DNA of 51,210 nucleotides from Calditrichia bacterium (GCA_028284445.1 JANQRS010000071.1:1-51210), one strand, 5' to 3'. Positions 17,087 to 25,653 are shown, numbered from the stretch's first letter. Numbers and translations are program-made. Notes: generated by a model from the sequence alone, not told the origin.

Positions 17087-17132
17087 GAATCCCCCCTCTA
17101 TCTCCCCCCGGGGGGAGATAGAGGGGGGATTC
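17087..17132. repeat. 46-bp perfect palindrome upstream of the NfeD-flotillin pair
   Basis: Arms 17087-17109 and 17110-17132 are perfectly complementary with no loop. The core matches the palindrome at 14143-14190. It lies about 135 nt upstream of the NfeD start, beyond where its promoter should be. Confidence 0.93.
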
Positions 17133-17178
17133 TTCAGTTGTTATGTCATAACGATTATTGTGTATAGCACCTGAAATC

Positions 17179-17207
17179 CAAAAAGACCGGCCCGGCGGCC
17201 GGTCTTT
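17179..17207 (-). terminator. Rho-independent terminator of RNase G gene
   Basis: An 11-bp perfect stem (17182-17192 with 17197-17207; AAAGACCGGCC/GGCCGGTCTTT), 4-nt loop, then a T-run on the minus strand. It lies 24 nt past the RNase G stop. Confidence 0.92.
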
Positions 17208-17230
17208 GGAGAAAAGATGCAGCCAAGAGA

Positions 17231-18838
17231 TCAGGATGCAAATTGCTTGGTCACATCCTTGCGACCGCGTTTCGAAAACAACTTAAATTCATGGGACCGT
17301 AATTCTTCATTTTCCTCAGTCAGAATTTTCACCCAATATTTCCACATCAGCTGGAATTTGCGGCCAAACTTCTCATTGTTGAGGTAGGTATACATTTCCG
17401 GATGTACCTGCAGAATCACCCGGCGGTCCAAGCGACGGCTGGCCACATAGCGGCGGATAGCGCGTTCGATACCGGCGACCACCGTGCCCTTCGTCGGTAC
17501 CAGACCACTGCCCTCGCAGAATTCACAAGGCTCGGTAATGTTGTAAATGAGACTTGGACGAATGCGTTGACGGGTCATTTGCACCAGGCCAAAGCGGCTC
17601 ACATTATTGTCGATTTTCGATACAGAGCGATCTCGGGAAAATTCTTTATGGAGCTCGTTGATCACCCGCTTGCGATTGGCTTCTTCTTCCATATCGATGA
17701 AGTCGATGACGATCAGCCCACCAACATCACGAAGCCGCAACTGACGGGCAATTTCCCGGGCGGATTCCAGGTTCACCTTCAGCGAATTCTTCTCATGATT
17801 TTTCTTTCCGAAAAAACGCCCGCTGTTGACATCCACAACCGTTAAAGCTTCGGTATGTTCGACGATGATGTAGCCACCATTTGCCATCCAAACCTTCTTC
17901 TGGATACTGTTCTGAATATCGGCTTCGATATTAAAAGCATCAAATATCGGCTTGCGCTTACGATAGTATTCCACCCGTTTGTGGAGCTCGGAACCGACCT
18001 CTTTCAGGTAGTTGATATTATCGCGAAACATGCGGCGGGAATCGATGACGACCCGCTCCACATCATCCGTAAACAAATCGCGAATAATGCTGGAGGCCAT
18101 GCCGAGATCCTGGAAGAGCAGAGAAAACGGGGCAGCGGACTTCATTTGCTCCTGAACGGACTTCCACTCTTTCAGCAGCTTCAACAAGTCCTGCTTGATC
18201 AAATCTTCGCTCTTGCCTTCTGCAACTGTGCGGACAATTAAGCCAAAACCGGATGGCAGATGTTTGCGGGTAATCTGACGAAGCCGGCGACGTTCCTTGC
18301 CGGACGAAATTTTGCGGGAGACCCCAATGCGATTCTGGTTGGGCACCAGCACCAGGAAGCGGCCGGGCACTGTTAATTCGGTCGTAACGCGTGGACCTTT
18401 ATTGGCAATCGGCTCTTTAATGATCTGCACCAGGACATCCTGGCCATTTTTGAGAAGCTGCCAGGCATCGCTGCGCTGCCGGCCACCGCGACGGCGATTA
18501 TCACGTCTACCGCGCTGATTCCCCTTTTCTTTCTCAGGCGGCTTTTCAGCGTGACCATTGGAACCGTTTTCGCCGTCTTCATCGTCGAAATTTGCGAATA
18601 GCTGCTGGTTATTGGCGCCCATGTCCGAAAAGTGCAAAAACGCATCCTGCGGATCGCCAAGATTAATAAAAGCGGCCTGCATGCCTTTTACGACTTTGCG
18701 AACTTTACCTTTATAGATGTTGCCAACGGATCGTTCATTATCCGGGCGTTCTACAAATAATTCGACCAGTTTATTATTTTCGAGGAGTGCAATACGAGTG
18801 TCTTCGTTCGTAGAGTTGATAATTATTTCTTTTTTCAT
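17231..18838 (-). CDS. rng: Ribonuclease G/E family endoribonuclease
   Basis: A 535-residue RNase E/G, the endonuclease that processes and degrades RNA. N-terminal S1-type domain (VGNIYKGKVRKVVKGMQAAFINLG, shown in part) with an Arg/Gly-rich basic insertion (about 90-130, RGRRDNRRRGG), then the RNase H-like and DNase I-like catalytic domains with VDVNSGRFFG (about 333) and DFIDM (about 376) carrying the metal-binding aspartates, and the zinc-link cysteines CEFCEGSG (about 436). The length fits RNase G and lacks the long RNase E tail. AGGAGGG 9 nt before the ATG at 18838 favours that start over TTG 18844. It follows the radical-SAM-like gene, a familiar gene order, but rplU-rpmA, often next, are absent. 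Confidence 0.94.
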   Translation of the reverse strand: MKKEIIINSTNEDTRIALLENNKLVELFVERPDNERSVGNIYKGKVRKVVKGMQAAFINLGDPQDAFLHFSDMGANNQQLFANFDDEDGENGSNGHAEKPPEKEKGNQRGRRDNRRRGGRQRSDAWQLLKNGQDVLVQIIKEPIANKGPRVTTELTVPGRFLVLVPNQNRIGVSRKISSGKERRRLRQITRKHLPSGFGLIVRTVAEGKSEDLIKQDLLKLLKEWKSVQEQMKSAAPFSLLFQDLGMASSIIRDLFTDDVERVVIDSRRMFRDNINYLKEVGSELHKRVEYYRKRKPIFDAFNIEADIQNSIQKKVWMANGGYIIVEHTEALTVVDVNSGRFFGKKNHEKNSLKVNLESAREIARQLRLRDVGGLIVIDFIDMEEEANRKRVINELHKEFSRDRSVSKIDNNVSRFGLVQMTRQRIRPSLIYNITEPCEFCEGSGLVPTKGTVVAGIERAIRRYVASRRLDRRVILQVHPEMYTYLNNEKFGRKFQLMWKYWVKILTEENEELRSHEFKLFSKRGRKDVTKQFAS

Positions 18839-19024
18839 AAGCAAAACCCTCCTTTCATCGTCGGTTATTGCGTACCCGTGCTACGAAAGGGCGGTTCAAA
18901 GCTACGAACAGAACGGCCAAAATAACCTGACGGTAATTCCGGCCAAGCAATGGAGGGTTAAGCACCTGATGCCTGATATGCAGGCAAACTCTAACAAACA
19001 ATTCTACCCCGCTAAAACGGGATG

Positions 19025-21622
19025 TTAAACAATGTCAAGTGGTGTTAAAATAGTATCTTCCTTAACGATACATTGTTCTGTTCTTTGAACCCAAAAGCGG
19101 CGATAATCGATATCTCGCACTTTCCAAAAGGAGTCGAGAAACTCAGTGATATTCGCCGTTCTTCCTTCGATTACATCGATCGCGATCATTAATTGATCGT
19201 CGACCTTTTCGAGAAGACTGATATAGGGTCGAATATTCAGCTCCCTTGCCCCGTCTTTCCCCGGGCGCCGAATTCGAACCTCACTACTGGCAAGCCACTC
19301 CTCGATCCACGCATCTGGCAGATCATAGCCTGACAGCAACACTTTATAGCTCGCCCGATCAATTATTGAGGCGAGTGAAGGGACTTTCGCATAAAGTCCC
19401 TTGTACTGCAGAACTTTCATTCCGTCCGGAAGACGATCGTTGAGGCAGGCCTGTATATCGACTTCTCTACCCATTTCTACTTCCATATCAAGGTATTCCG
19501 CGATCGAGGCGATGCCGGGCACCAGCGGTAGCCCGTACGATATCTTCGGCGATGGCCGCACACTCTGCGAGTACACCAGTGGAATTTTAGCAAGTCTTGC
19601 GGAACGATCAAACACTTTTATAATATCGCTATGCGAGAAAAAACGGGCAAGGCCATTTTTGGCATACCGTACTCGAATGCGACGTTTGATGACCGGTTCC
19701 GGGGCGTGACGGCGTTTTCCACGGCGGCCGTAGCTAATGGGTTGCGAAGGTTGACCAAGACCAGCAGTCTGACGGGTTTGACTGCTGATGGCTGAATGCC
19801 GCCAGAGCTTCTCCAACTCCTCGCGCGCAATCCCATCTCCCAGGGAGACGATATTGCGCGAGCGGGCATTCAACTGATCTTTACCGGCAGTGAGTTTCTC
19901 CTCTTTCAGGAGGCCCCGGGATGGGCCGGCCTGCATATGATCCCAGGGTAAAGGTACGGTAATGGATATTGGTTTGAGGTAGTCGGAACGGGCCAACTCA
20001 TGCACCTCAAATGCCTGTTGCCAGGCCTCATGATGCTGCAAATCGCGGGCATTATCGAAGCGGGCGCCGCTTTTCCAGGCGGTTTCAATCACGTCGGACA
20101 GACGGCGGTCTCCGCGCGCCAATGCGGCCAAAAGGCCGGCGCGATTCGGATCTTCCATCTGAACGGCAATTCCCTTGCTTTGCAGGCGTTCGGAGAGGTC
20201 TCGCATTTTTTGGGACAGTTCTCCGGGCAACGCCTGCTGCTCCCATTGCAGCGGTGAATGCGGATGCGGGCAGAATACATTGACGGCAACATCTATATCC
20301 GCCTCTTCATCCTCGGCGATGTACTGACGGCATTTCTCCACAAGCGTCACAATAGCCAGCACATCATTAGGGGTTTCAGTAGGTAAACCGATGGTAAAAC
20401 AGAGTCGAATACGCTTCCATCCTTCGCTGCTAAATGCCTTTACGGCGTTTAACAATTCATCTTCGCGTAAATCAACATTCATGCGGCTTCTCAGCCGTCC
20501 GCTGGCCGCCAGCGGATAGAGCGTTATTCGCTCTTTCTTCAATTGCGCTACTGCATCCGGCCACTTGACAAAGCCAAAATCGACTGATCCATCCTTCGCT
20601 GAAAAGCTGATCGTGCCGTCATTCAACAGCGCCTTGCTTTTCATGGTCAGCCACGCTTCGCCTGCCAATGTGGTGTCAAACGGCAGCAGCTTGTCTGCAA
20701 TACCTGCTTCGCTGCGCTTCAACAAATTCCGAAACTGCCCGTAAAATGCGGCGGAAATAACTCGACCGGAACGATTAAATAAACGATGTCCCTGCCAGGT
20801 GGCGCCGGCATCCGGTTTTGTCTCGCTGCTGAAAGATCCAAAGGGGCGTAAATCCACTCGGCCGCGCACCAGGTCTACCAGGGGCACCAAAGGCTTGAAG
20901 CGGATGCGGGATTGATTCTCTTCCGGCAAAGCCGACGCTGCCTCACGTTCGCCAAGACGGCGCAGGGCTTGAAAGTCACCGTAATTGCTATAAACGGCTT
21001 CATATTGCGCGGGCAAATACGCTCCGCGTACGGCAGAAAGGCTGCTGAGAATCGCTTCGCGCGAGCCACCTTTTTGTTGTGTAAAACGCTGCAGGACTGC
21101 AGCAACAGGTTGCAAATCTTCTCCGAAGGTCATTACGTCAAAAAACGCCGCAACAGGCTCCGGATTTTGTACAGCCGGCCCCATTGCCATTAATAACGGC
21201 AATTCCTTTTGGCGCGCTTCCGCCCGAAAAGGCACAGCACCCAAGGCCAGCATTGTCAATACATTGGTATAGGTCAAAGGGTCGGTAAGAAAGAAAAGCA
21301 GCACGTCGAAATCGATCAATTCCCGCCGGGTTTCCATGGAAAATAGGGGAATTTGCTCATCTTTCATGCGGTTTTCTGCATCCGGTGCCGGTGCAAAAAA
21401 CCGTTCAACAGAATAGTTTTCGAGATCGTTCAGGAAATGGTAAGTAACTTCGAGGGCAACCTCCCGGACGCCTACTTCATAGATATCCGGAAAACACAGC
21501 CCAATTCGTAGATCAACATCTTCAGATGCGGGTAGAACGGTATTGTATTCGTTTCCAAAATATCGTGCCGGCTTGCTTACAAAGGGCAGCAAACCCGACT
21601 CAATTTTTGTTTTTAGCTCCAT
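19025..21622 (-). CDS. TIGR03960/TIGR03936-type B12-binding radical SAM homologue lacking the Fe-S cysteines
   Basis: An 865-residue protein collinear with the fused TIGR03960-DUF2344 proteins usually found beside rng. The N-terminal B12-binding-like domain is recognisable (FPDIYEVGVREVALE, PLFSMETRRELIDFD, LTYTNVLTML), as are the end of the TIM-barrel (GWKRIRLCFTIGLPTETPND) and the C-terminal DUF2344 domain (RRIRVRYAKNGLARFFSHSD, about 635-865). Where homologues carry RGCTRGCRFCQAG right after the 'LVPLVDLV' strand, this protein has VDLRPFGSFSSETKPDAGAT (about 255-275). No CxxxCxxC occurs anywhere, so it should not hold the catalytic cluster. The reading frame is intact and long, so it is not an obvious pseudogene. 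It overlaps argR by 10 nt upstream. Confidence 0.88.
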   Translation of the reverse strand: MELKTKIESGLLPFVSKPARYFGNEYNTVLPASEDVDLRIGLCFPDIYEVGVREVALEVTYHFLNDLENYSVERFFAPAPDAENRMKDEQIPLFSMETRRELIDFDVLLFFLTDPLTYTNVLTMLALGAVPFRAEARQKELPLLMAMGPAVQNPEPVAAFFDVMTFGEDLQPVAAVLQRFTQQKGGSREAILSSLSAVRGAYLPAQYEAVYSNYGDFQALRRLGEREAASALPEENQSRIRFKPLVPLVDLVRGRVDLRPFGSFSSETKPDAGATWQGHRLFNRSGRVISAAFYGQFRNLLKRSEAGIADKLLPFDTTLAGEAWLTMKSKALLNDGTISFSAKDGSVDFGFVKWPDAVAQLKKERITLYPLAASGRLRSRMNVDLREDELLNAVKAFSSEGWKRIRLCFTIGLPTETPNDVLAIVTLVEKCRQYIAEDEEADIDVAVNVFCPHPHSPLQWEQQALPGELSQKMRDLSERLQSKGIAVQMEDPNRAGLLAALARGDRRLSDVIETAWKSGARFDNARDLQHHEAWQQAFEVHELARSDYLKPISITVPLPWDHMQAGPSRGLLKEEKLTAGKDQLNARSRNIVSLGDGIAREELEKLWRHSAISSQTRQTAGLGQPSQPISYGRRGKRRHAPEPVIKRRIRVRYAKNGLARFFSHSDIIKVFDRSARLAKIPLVYSQSVRPSPKISYGLPLVPGIASIAEYLDMEVEMGREVDIQACLNDRLPDGMKVLQYKGLYAKVPSLASIIDRASYKVLLSGYDLPDAWIEEWLASSEVRIRRPGKDGARELNIRPYISLLEKVDDQLMIAIDVIEGRTANITEFLDSFWKVRDIDYRRFWVQRTEQCIVKEDTILTPLDIV

Positions 21623-22068
21623 TTCTGACAGGCAATACTTTCCAGATCTTCTTTGATTCGGCCAATGTTTCCGATTGTGTCCGGCACAATCATGATGGCA
21701 TTTTCACCGGCAATGGTGGCCAGGATATGATTATGCTTCAGTTGATCAAGAAACAAAGCAACACCTTTGGCGCGGCCGGTAATAGTCTTTACAATCACAG
21801 CGTTTTCGTTTTCGTAAATACCAAGTATTTCCATCCCTACGATCTTAACAAAAGTATGGTTTCCTTCTTGTTCGGAAATGATATACCGGTATCCTTCGGG
21901 GGTTGGAATCCGTACGATTCCCATTTCGTGCAAATCCCGTGAGAGGGTGGCCTGCGTTGTCGAATATCCGCGTCCTTCAAGACGGGACAGTAAATCGGTT
22001 TGATTGGCAATGCGTTCCTCTTGAACAATCTGCTTAATGGCAAATTGCCGCTCTTTCTTCTTAGCCAT
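21613..22068 (-). CDS. argR: Arginine repressor ArgR
   Basis: A 151-residue ArgR/AhrC, the arginine-sensing hexameric repressor of arginine metabolism. The N-terminal winged helix includes STTQATLSRDLHEMGIVR (about 40-57); the C-terminal oligomerisation and arginine-binding domain carries the TIAGENAIMIV segment (about 117-127), the counterpart of GTIAGDDT-type motifs. AAGGAGAAAG precedes the ATG. The gene overlaps the downstream radical-SAM-like gene by 10 nt, an unusual operon partner. Arginine biosynthesis genes are not in this window. A perfect TTTACA/TGTAAA repeat and an ARG-box-like site lie upstream. Confidence 0.95.
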   Translation of the reverse strand: MAKKKERQFAIKQIVQEERIANQTDLLSRLEGRGYSTTQATLSRDLHEMGIVRIPTPEGYRYIISEQEGNHTFVKIVGMEILGIYENENAVIVKTITGRAKGVALFLDQLKHNHILATIAGENAIMIVPDTIGNIGRIKEDLESIACQKWS

Positions 22069-22094
22069 ATTTTTCTTTCTCCTTCAAGAATTAA

Positions 22095-22111
22095 TTTACA
22101 TCCACTGTAAA
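22095..22111. promoter_or_regulatory. Perfect inverted repeat upstream of argR
   Basis: TTTACA-tccac-TGTAAA lies 27 nt before the argR start. The minus-strand string TGTAAATTAATTCT that overlaps it partly matches the ARG-box consensus. Candidate autoregulatory site; weak by itself. Confidence 0.4.
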
Positions 22112-22732
22112 CATCCCTGGAATGAAATCATTGGTAATACAACAGGGGTCGGCCCGCAAAACACCTGTTCACACATTTTTTGCAGCTCCCGAAAGCAAGA
22201 TCACCCGCTGGATTCAGTCGTTTTCAATAGCTTCGTATGAATAGAATCGACCGGGAAGAACACCACTTTAAGTAAGCCGCGAACTCTATTGAGGGGCTAT
22301 CGGTAGCCACACCTCATAAGAAGAGGTACATTTTCATAAAAATTCGTGATTAATGAATCATAATTCGTCAAAAAAATATAAATTTACCAATATTTAAAAA
22401 ATAAAGGCGCGTTTTATGCAACAAAATTGTATAGCGATAATGTGATATACGATATAGCTGCAAAAAAGCGGGTGAAAGAAAGTTATAATCCAGACCTCGG
22501 GCTACATGCTGGGAAGCAAATGAGGTTTTCTCAAACGGTGAGACCATGCGTCACCAATATTGATTGTGACTCCCTTAAGGTATTTTCCCTCTGCCCCAAA
22601 TGTAAGTTCCGCCTGCGGTTATTGCAAAAGAATAAAAAAAACCGGCGTTATCGCCGAACTTATGGACTTTATTCGATAATTATACAACGCTTGCGGTTTC
22701 AGGTGCAGCCCCCGCCAATTCACTGCTTCTCC
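22112..22732. other. Long intergenic region between divergent argR and plsX
   Basis: About 620 bases without a credible gene. An open frame at 22427-22813 runs past the plsX start in another frame and shows no protein character. The region holds an AT-rich stretch, an ARG-box-like site (22352-22369) and small hairpins such as ACCTC-ataag-AAGAGGT near 22310. A small RNA is possible but I see no known fold. Confidence 0.5.
22352..22369. promoter_or_regulatory. Candidate ARG box
   Basis: AATGAATCATAATTCGTC contains TGAAT-CATA-ATTCG, close to the palindromic consensus TGAATWWWWATTCA (one half-site mismatch and one C in the centre). It lies about 290 nt upstream of argR in AT-rich DNA. Confidence 0.45.
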
Positions 22733-22761
22733 TTGAATATCGGCAGGTCTCATCGTATATT
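22733..22761 (+). promoter_or_regulatory. Candidate sigma-70-type promoter of plsX-mrp
   Basis: TTGAAT (22733-22738), 17-nt spacer, TATATT (22756-22761). The start point would be near 22768, giving a short leader with GGGGG (22776-22780) as ribosome-binding site 7 nt before the ATG at 22788. Confidence 0.65.
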
Positions 22762-22787
22762 GGCACAGCAAAAACGGGGGTCTGACC

Positions 22788-23849
22788 ATGAATACATGCC
22801 GAATTGTTATTGATGCGATGGGTGGAGATTATGCCCCTGATGAAATCATCAAGGGGGCAATTTCCGCCAGTGAAAAGAACCCCGCCATCTTCTTGGTTTT
22901 TGTCGGAAATGAAGAGAAAATCAATACTTTATTAGCAGGCAGCAAGCTGGCTGACCACCGTTACGAGGTCGTGCATAGCAGTCAGGTCATCGGTATGGAT
23001 GACAAGCCCAAGGCGGCAATGGAGGAAAAACCGGACGCCTCAATTATTGTTGCAGCTAATCTCCTGAAATCCGGCAAAGGTGATGCCCTGGTGAGCGCAG
23101 GCAGTACCGGCGCAACGGTTATGGTCAGTGCGAAAATTCTTCCAAAGATGGCCGGAGTAGAGCGCGGGGTGCTGGCATCGGTTTTCCCAGCCAACAAGAA
23201 CAAGGCGGAAGATCCCGGGCTATCGATCATGCTCGATATTGGCGCAACTTTGCATTGCACAGCCTCGCAATTGGTCAGTTTTGCCATTATGGGGAATCAG
23301 TACGCGCATCATGTGCTTGGTATGGAAAACCCCCGCGTGGGGCTGCTGAACATCGGTGAAGAAGAAACCAAGGGCTACGAAAACCTGGTAGAAGCCAATC
23401 AGCTGATGAAAGATAGCCCGCAAATCAATTTTATCGGCAATATTGAAGGCAAGGATATTATGAGCGGGATTGCCGACGTAATTGTCACCGAAGGATTTAC
23501 CGGCAATATTGCTTTAAAGAGCATCGAAGGACTGGCAGAACATGCCGTCAAAACCGGGAAACAGGTTTGGAACAAAAATCTGCTTTCAAAACTTGGTTTG
23601 ACGATGTTATCGCCGGTATTGAAGAAGCTGAAAAGACGCCTGGATTATTCGGAATACGGCGGCGCGCCAATTCTGGGCTTCAGCAATTTAGTTATCAAGG
23701 CCCACGGACGCTCCAAAGCAAAAGCGATCATGAACGCCATCTTGCTGGCAGCACAATCTGTAGAAAGCAAATTGGTCAGCGCAATGGAGGTGGCGATGAA
23801 GGAATATTACCTCAGTATGTTTGATAAGGATAAGAAAGAAGAGAATTAA
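22788..23849 (+). CDS. plsX: Phosphate acyltransferase PlsX
   Basis: A 353-residue PlsX, which converts acyl-ACP and phosphate to acyl-phosphate for membrane phospholipid synthesis. Seen: the N-terminal IDAMGGDYAPDEI signature (8-20), the SAGSTGATVM glycine loop (about 103-112), LDIGAT, and GFTGNIALKS (about 240-249), with length normal for the family. It acts at the cytosolic face of the inner membrane. In many genomes plsX is followed by fabH; here the next gene is an Mrp ATPase that starts within the plsX stop codon (TAATG), so the two are translationally coupled. The promoter and ribosome-binding site just upstream look complete. Confidence 0.96.
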   Translation: MNTCRIVIDAMGGDYAPDEIIKGAISASEKNPAIFLVFVGNEEKINTLLAGSKLADHRYEVVHSSQVIGMDDKPKAAMEEKPDASIIVAANLLKSGKGDALVSAGSTGATVMVSAKILPKMAGVERGVLASVFPANKNKAEDPGLSIMLDIGATLHCTASQLVSFAIMGNQYAHHVLGMENPRVGLLNIGEEETKGYENLVEANQLMKDSPQINFIGNIEGKDIMSGIADVIVTEGFTGNIALKSIEGLAEHAVKTGKQVWNKNLLSKLGLTMLSPVLKKLKRRLDYSEYGGAPILGFSNLVIKAHGRSKAKAIMNAILLAAQSVESKLVSAMEVAMKEYYLSMFDKDKKEEN

Positions 23850-24928
23850 TGGCTGAAATAAGCAAAGAAGATATATTGCTGACTCTGCGCAGCATTCAAT
23901 ACCCGGGATACAAGGAAGACATTGTCACCTTTGGTATTGTCAATGATGTTAAGTTCCAGGGCAACCGCATGACGGTTAACTTGAAATACAATACGCAGGA
24001 TGCAGAGCTCAAGGCATCTGTAAAGAAGCAAATCCAGGAATTGTTGAATTCGAAATATCCCGATCACCGGGTAATGGTCATGGAGGGCTTCCCTACCCTG
24101 GAAATGGGCGCAGCGCCACCAAAACAGAATGATCCCTGGGCAGGACGCAAGCCGATTCCGGGCGTAAAAAGTGTGCTGGCAGTTGCCTCAGGCAAAGGCG
24201 GTGTTGGGAAATCAACCGTCAGCACCAATCTGGCAATTGCACTGGCCAAAGAAGGATTGAAGGTTGGACTGATGGACAGTGACATTTATGGCCCCAGCAT
24301 TCAGATCATGATGGGCATCGGGCAAAAGCCTGGTGTGAATGAAGATCGGAAGCTGGAGCCGATTGAAAAATTCGGCATTAAGATGATGTCCATGGGCTTC
24401 ATTCTCGACAAAGACACCCCGGTTATCTGGCGCGGGCCGATGGTCAATAAGGCGGTAGAACAATTCCTGCGAGATGTCGATTGGGGTGAACTGGACGTGA
24501 TGATTGTTGATTTGCCACCCGGCACCGGCGATGTCCAGCTCAGCCTGGTTCAAAAGACGCCCTTGACCGGCGCGGTCATCGTGACCACACCCCAGGAAGT
24601 TGCACTGGTCGATGTTCGCCGTGGCTTTCAGATGTTCCGTAAGCTCAATATCCACGTGTTTGGGGTTGTCGAGAACATGAGCTATTATAGCAATCCGACA
24701 AGTGGTGAGCCTGTATATATTTTCGGAAAAGGTGGCGGGCCAAAGGCTGCCCAGGAATTACAGGTGCCCTTCCTCGGCGAAATCCCCATCGAACAGGAAA
24801 TTGCCGAAGCCGGCGACAGCGGTATTCCGATTGTTGCCAAGAATCCGGAAAGCGCCGCGACCCGCGCATTCCAGGAAGCGGCAAAGCGCATCATTGCTGA
24901 AGGCTTGCTGGAAAGAGTAGCGAAGTAA
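23849..24928 (+). CDS. apbC: Mrp/ApbC/NBP35-family Fe-S carrier ATPase
   Basis: A 359-residue P-loop protein with an N-terminal MIP18/DUF59 domain (1-90) and a ParA/MinD-like ATPase domain with deviant Walker A SGKGGVGKST (about 113-122), DSDIYGPS, and VDLPPGTGD. Family members insert or carry iron-sulfur clusters. The CxxC pair that bridges the cluster between subunits in proteobacterial Mrp should lie after ENMSY (about 276); this protein reads ENMSYYSNPTSGEPVYIFG with no cysteine. I recall the same loss in Bacteroidetes homologues, so this is likely lineage-typical. It starts inside the plsX stop codon. Confidence 0.93.
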   Translation: MAEISKEDILLTLRSIQYPGYKEDIVTFGIVNDVKFQGNRMTVNLKYNTQDAELKASVKKQIQELLNSKYPDHRVMVMEGFPTLEMGAAPPKQNDPWAGRKPIPGVKSVLAVASGKGGVGKSTVSTNLAIALAKEGLKVGLMDSDIYGPSIQIMMGIGQKPGVNEDRKLEPIEKFGIKMMSMGFILDKDTPVIWRGPMVNKAVEQFLRDVDWGELDVMIVDLPPGTGDVQLSLVQKTPLTGAVIVTTPQEVALVDVRRGFQMFRKLNIHVFGVVENMSYYSNPTSGEPVYIFGKGGGPKAAQELQVPFLGEIPIEQEIAEAGDSGIPIVAKNPESAATRAFQEAAKRIIAEGLLERVAK

Positions 24929-24950
24929 ACGGCATATACTGAATTTCTCG

Positions 24951-24969
24951 TGCGCGGCTCTGCCGCGCA
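24951..24969. terminator. Hairpin between convergent mrp and PIN toxin genes
   Basis: TGCGCGGC-tct-GCCGCGCA, an 8-bp perfect stem just after mrp. There is no T-run, so it may act as a weak terminator or merely stabilise the message end. Confidence 0.45.
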
Positions 24970-24995
24970 TATAAAACAAACACGCGAAAACTTAC

Positions 24996-25439
24996 TCAGT
25001 GCAATTGTGACCACACTTCATCAAAGTTCCGAAAAGGGTTCACGACCTTTACACCTCTAATCACCTGCCCATCATTCAAATCTTCAGATAAGACAGCCTT
25101 GCAATTGGCAAGTTCGGCTGCAACGATCACCAACGCATCCCAGAATGAGATTTTGAAGGCCGCACTGCAATCAATCGCGTGAAGCAGTATATTTTTTGTT
25201 ACCAGAATAGTTTCAAACGCGCTGTATGTATGCACCATAAGTTTTGCCGTTAGTGGTTCCACCTCCAGCTTACGTGTAGCCGTCACATAAAATTCTTGTA
25301 GAATTTGTGTGGACAAAACCAAAGAATGTCTTTCACCGCCAGCCTTGAGCAACTTTCTAGCCTTTTCCTGTTTAGCAAGGTCAAATTCATCAATCGCATA
25401 CACCAACAAATTGGTATCCACAAAGAACCTAGCGCTCAT
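24996..25439 (-). CDS. PIN-domain toxin of a type II toxin-antitoxin pair
   Basis: A 147-residue PIN ribonuclease of the VapC kind. Acidic residues of the active site are visible in FFVDTNLLVYAID (first Asp near residue 7), QEFYVTATRK (Glu near 57), and SFWDALVIVAA (Asp near 116) followed by LSEDLNDG. The ATG at 25439 (MSARFF) fits the family; an ATG at 25448 is an alternative. The gene overlaps the 3' end of the antitoxin gene, the usual arrangement for coupled expression. The likely target is RNA; specificity cannot be read. Confidence 0.9.
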   Translation of the reverse strand: MSARFFVDTNLLVYAIDEFDLAKQEKARKLLKAGGERHSLVLSTQILQEFYVTATRKLEVEPLTAKLMVHTYSAFETILVTKNILLHAIDCSAAFKISFWDALVIVAAELANCKAVLSEDLNDGQVIRGVKVVNPFRNFDEVWSQLH

Positions 25440-25653
25440 AAAGATCATCCCGAGTCCATGTCTTCCCTTGCGATGAGATTTTCAATTTATCACTCACGGC
25501 AAAACATGCCTCTAATTGCGCTGACTGATTGCCATCAACCCGCTCTTCCAATAGCTGACGAATCAATGCATTCAGGGATAACTGCTGACGTTTTGCATAC
25601 TCCCGGCTTTTTTCAAGCAGCTTTTCATCAATTGCGAGGGTAATATTGGGCAC
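25429..25653 (-). CDS. Antitoxin partner (ribbon-helix-helix-like)
   Basis: A small protein of about 74 residues upstream of and overlapping the PIN gene. The N-terminus (PNITLAIDEKLLEKSREYAKR) fits a ribbon-helix-helix-type DNA-binding strand and helix, and the C-terminal part ending WTRDDLYER should bind the toxin. I chose the GTG at 25653 because AAAGGAG lies 6 nt upstream; the ATG at 25671 would place that site inside the gene. A 21-bp palindrome directly upstream is the likely autoregulatory operator. Confidence 0.83.
   Translation of the reverse strand: MPNITLAIDEKLLEKSREYAKRQQLSLNALIRQLLEERVDGNQSAQLEACFAVSDKLKISSQGKTWTRDDLYER

Noticed and set aside
19255..19285. tRNA-like GAATTCGAACCT string
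   Set aside because: It lies inside the coding sequence of the radical-SAM-like protein and no cloverleaf can be drawn around it.
22427..22813. Open frame of 128 codons upstream of plsX
   Set aside because: It has no ribosome-binding site or family features, runs through the plsX promoter and start in another frame, and has the composition of noncoding DNA.
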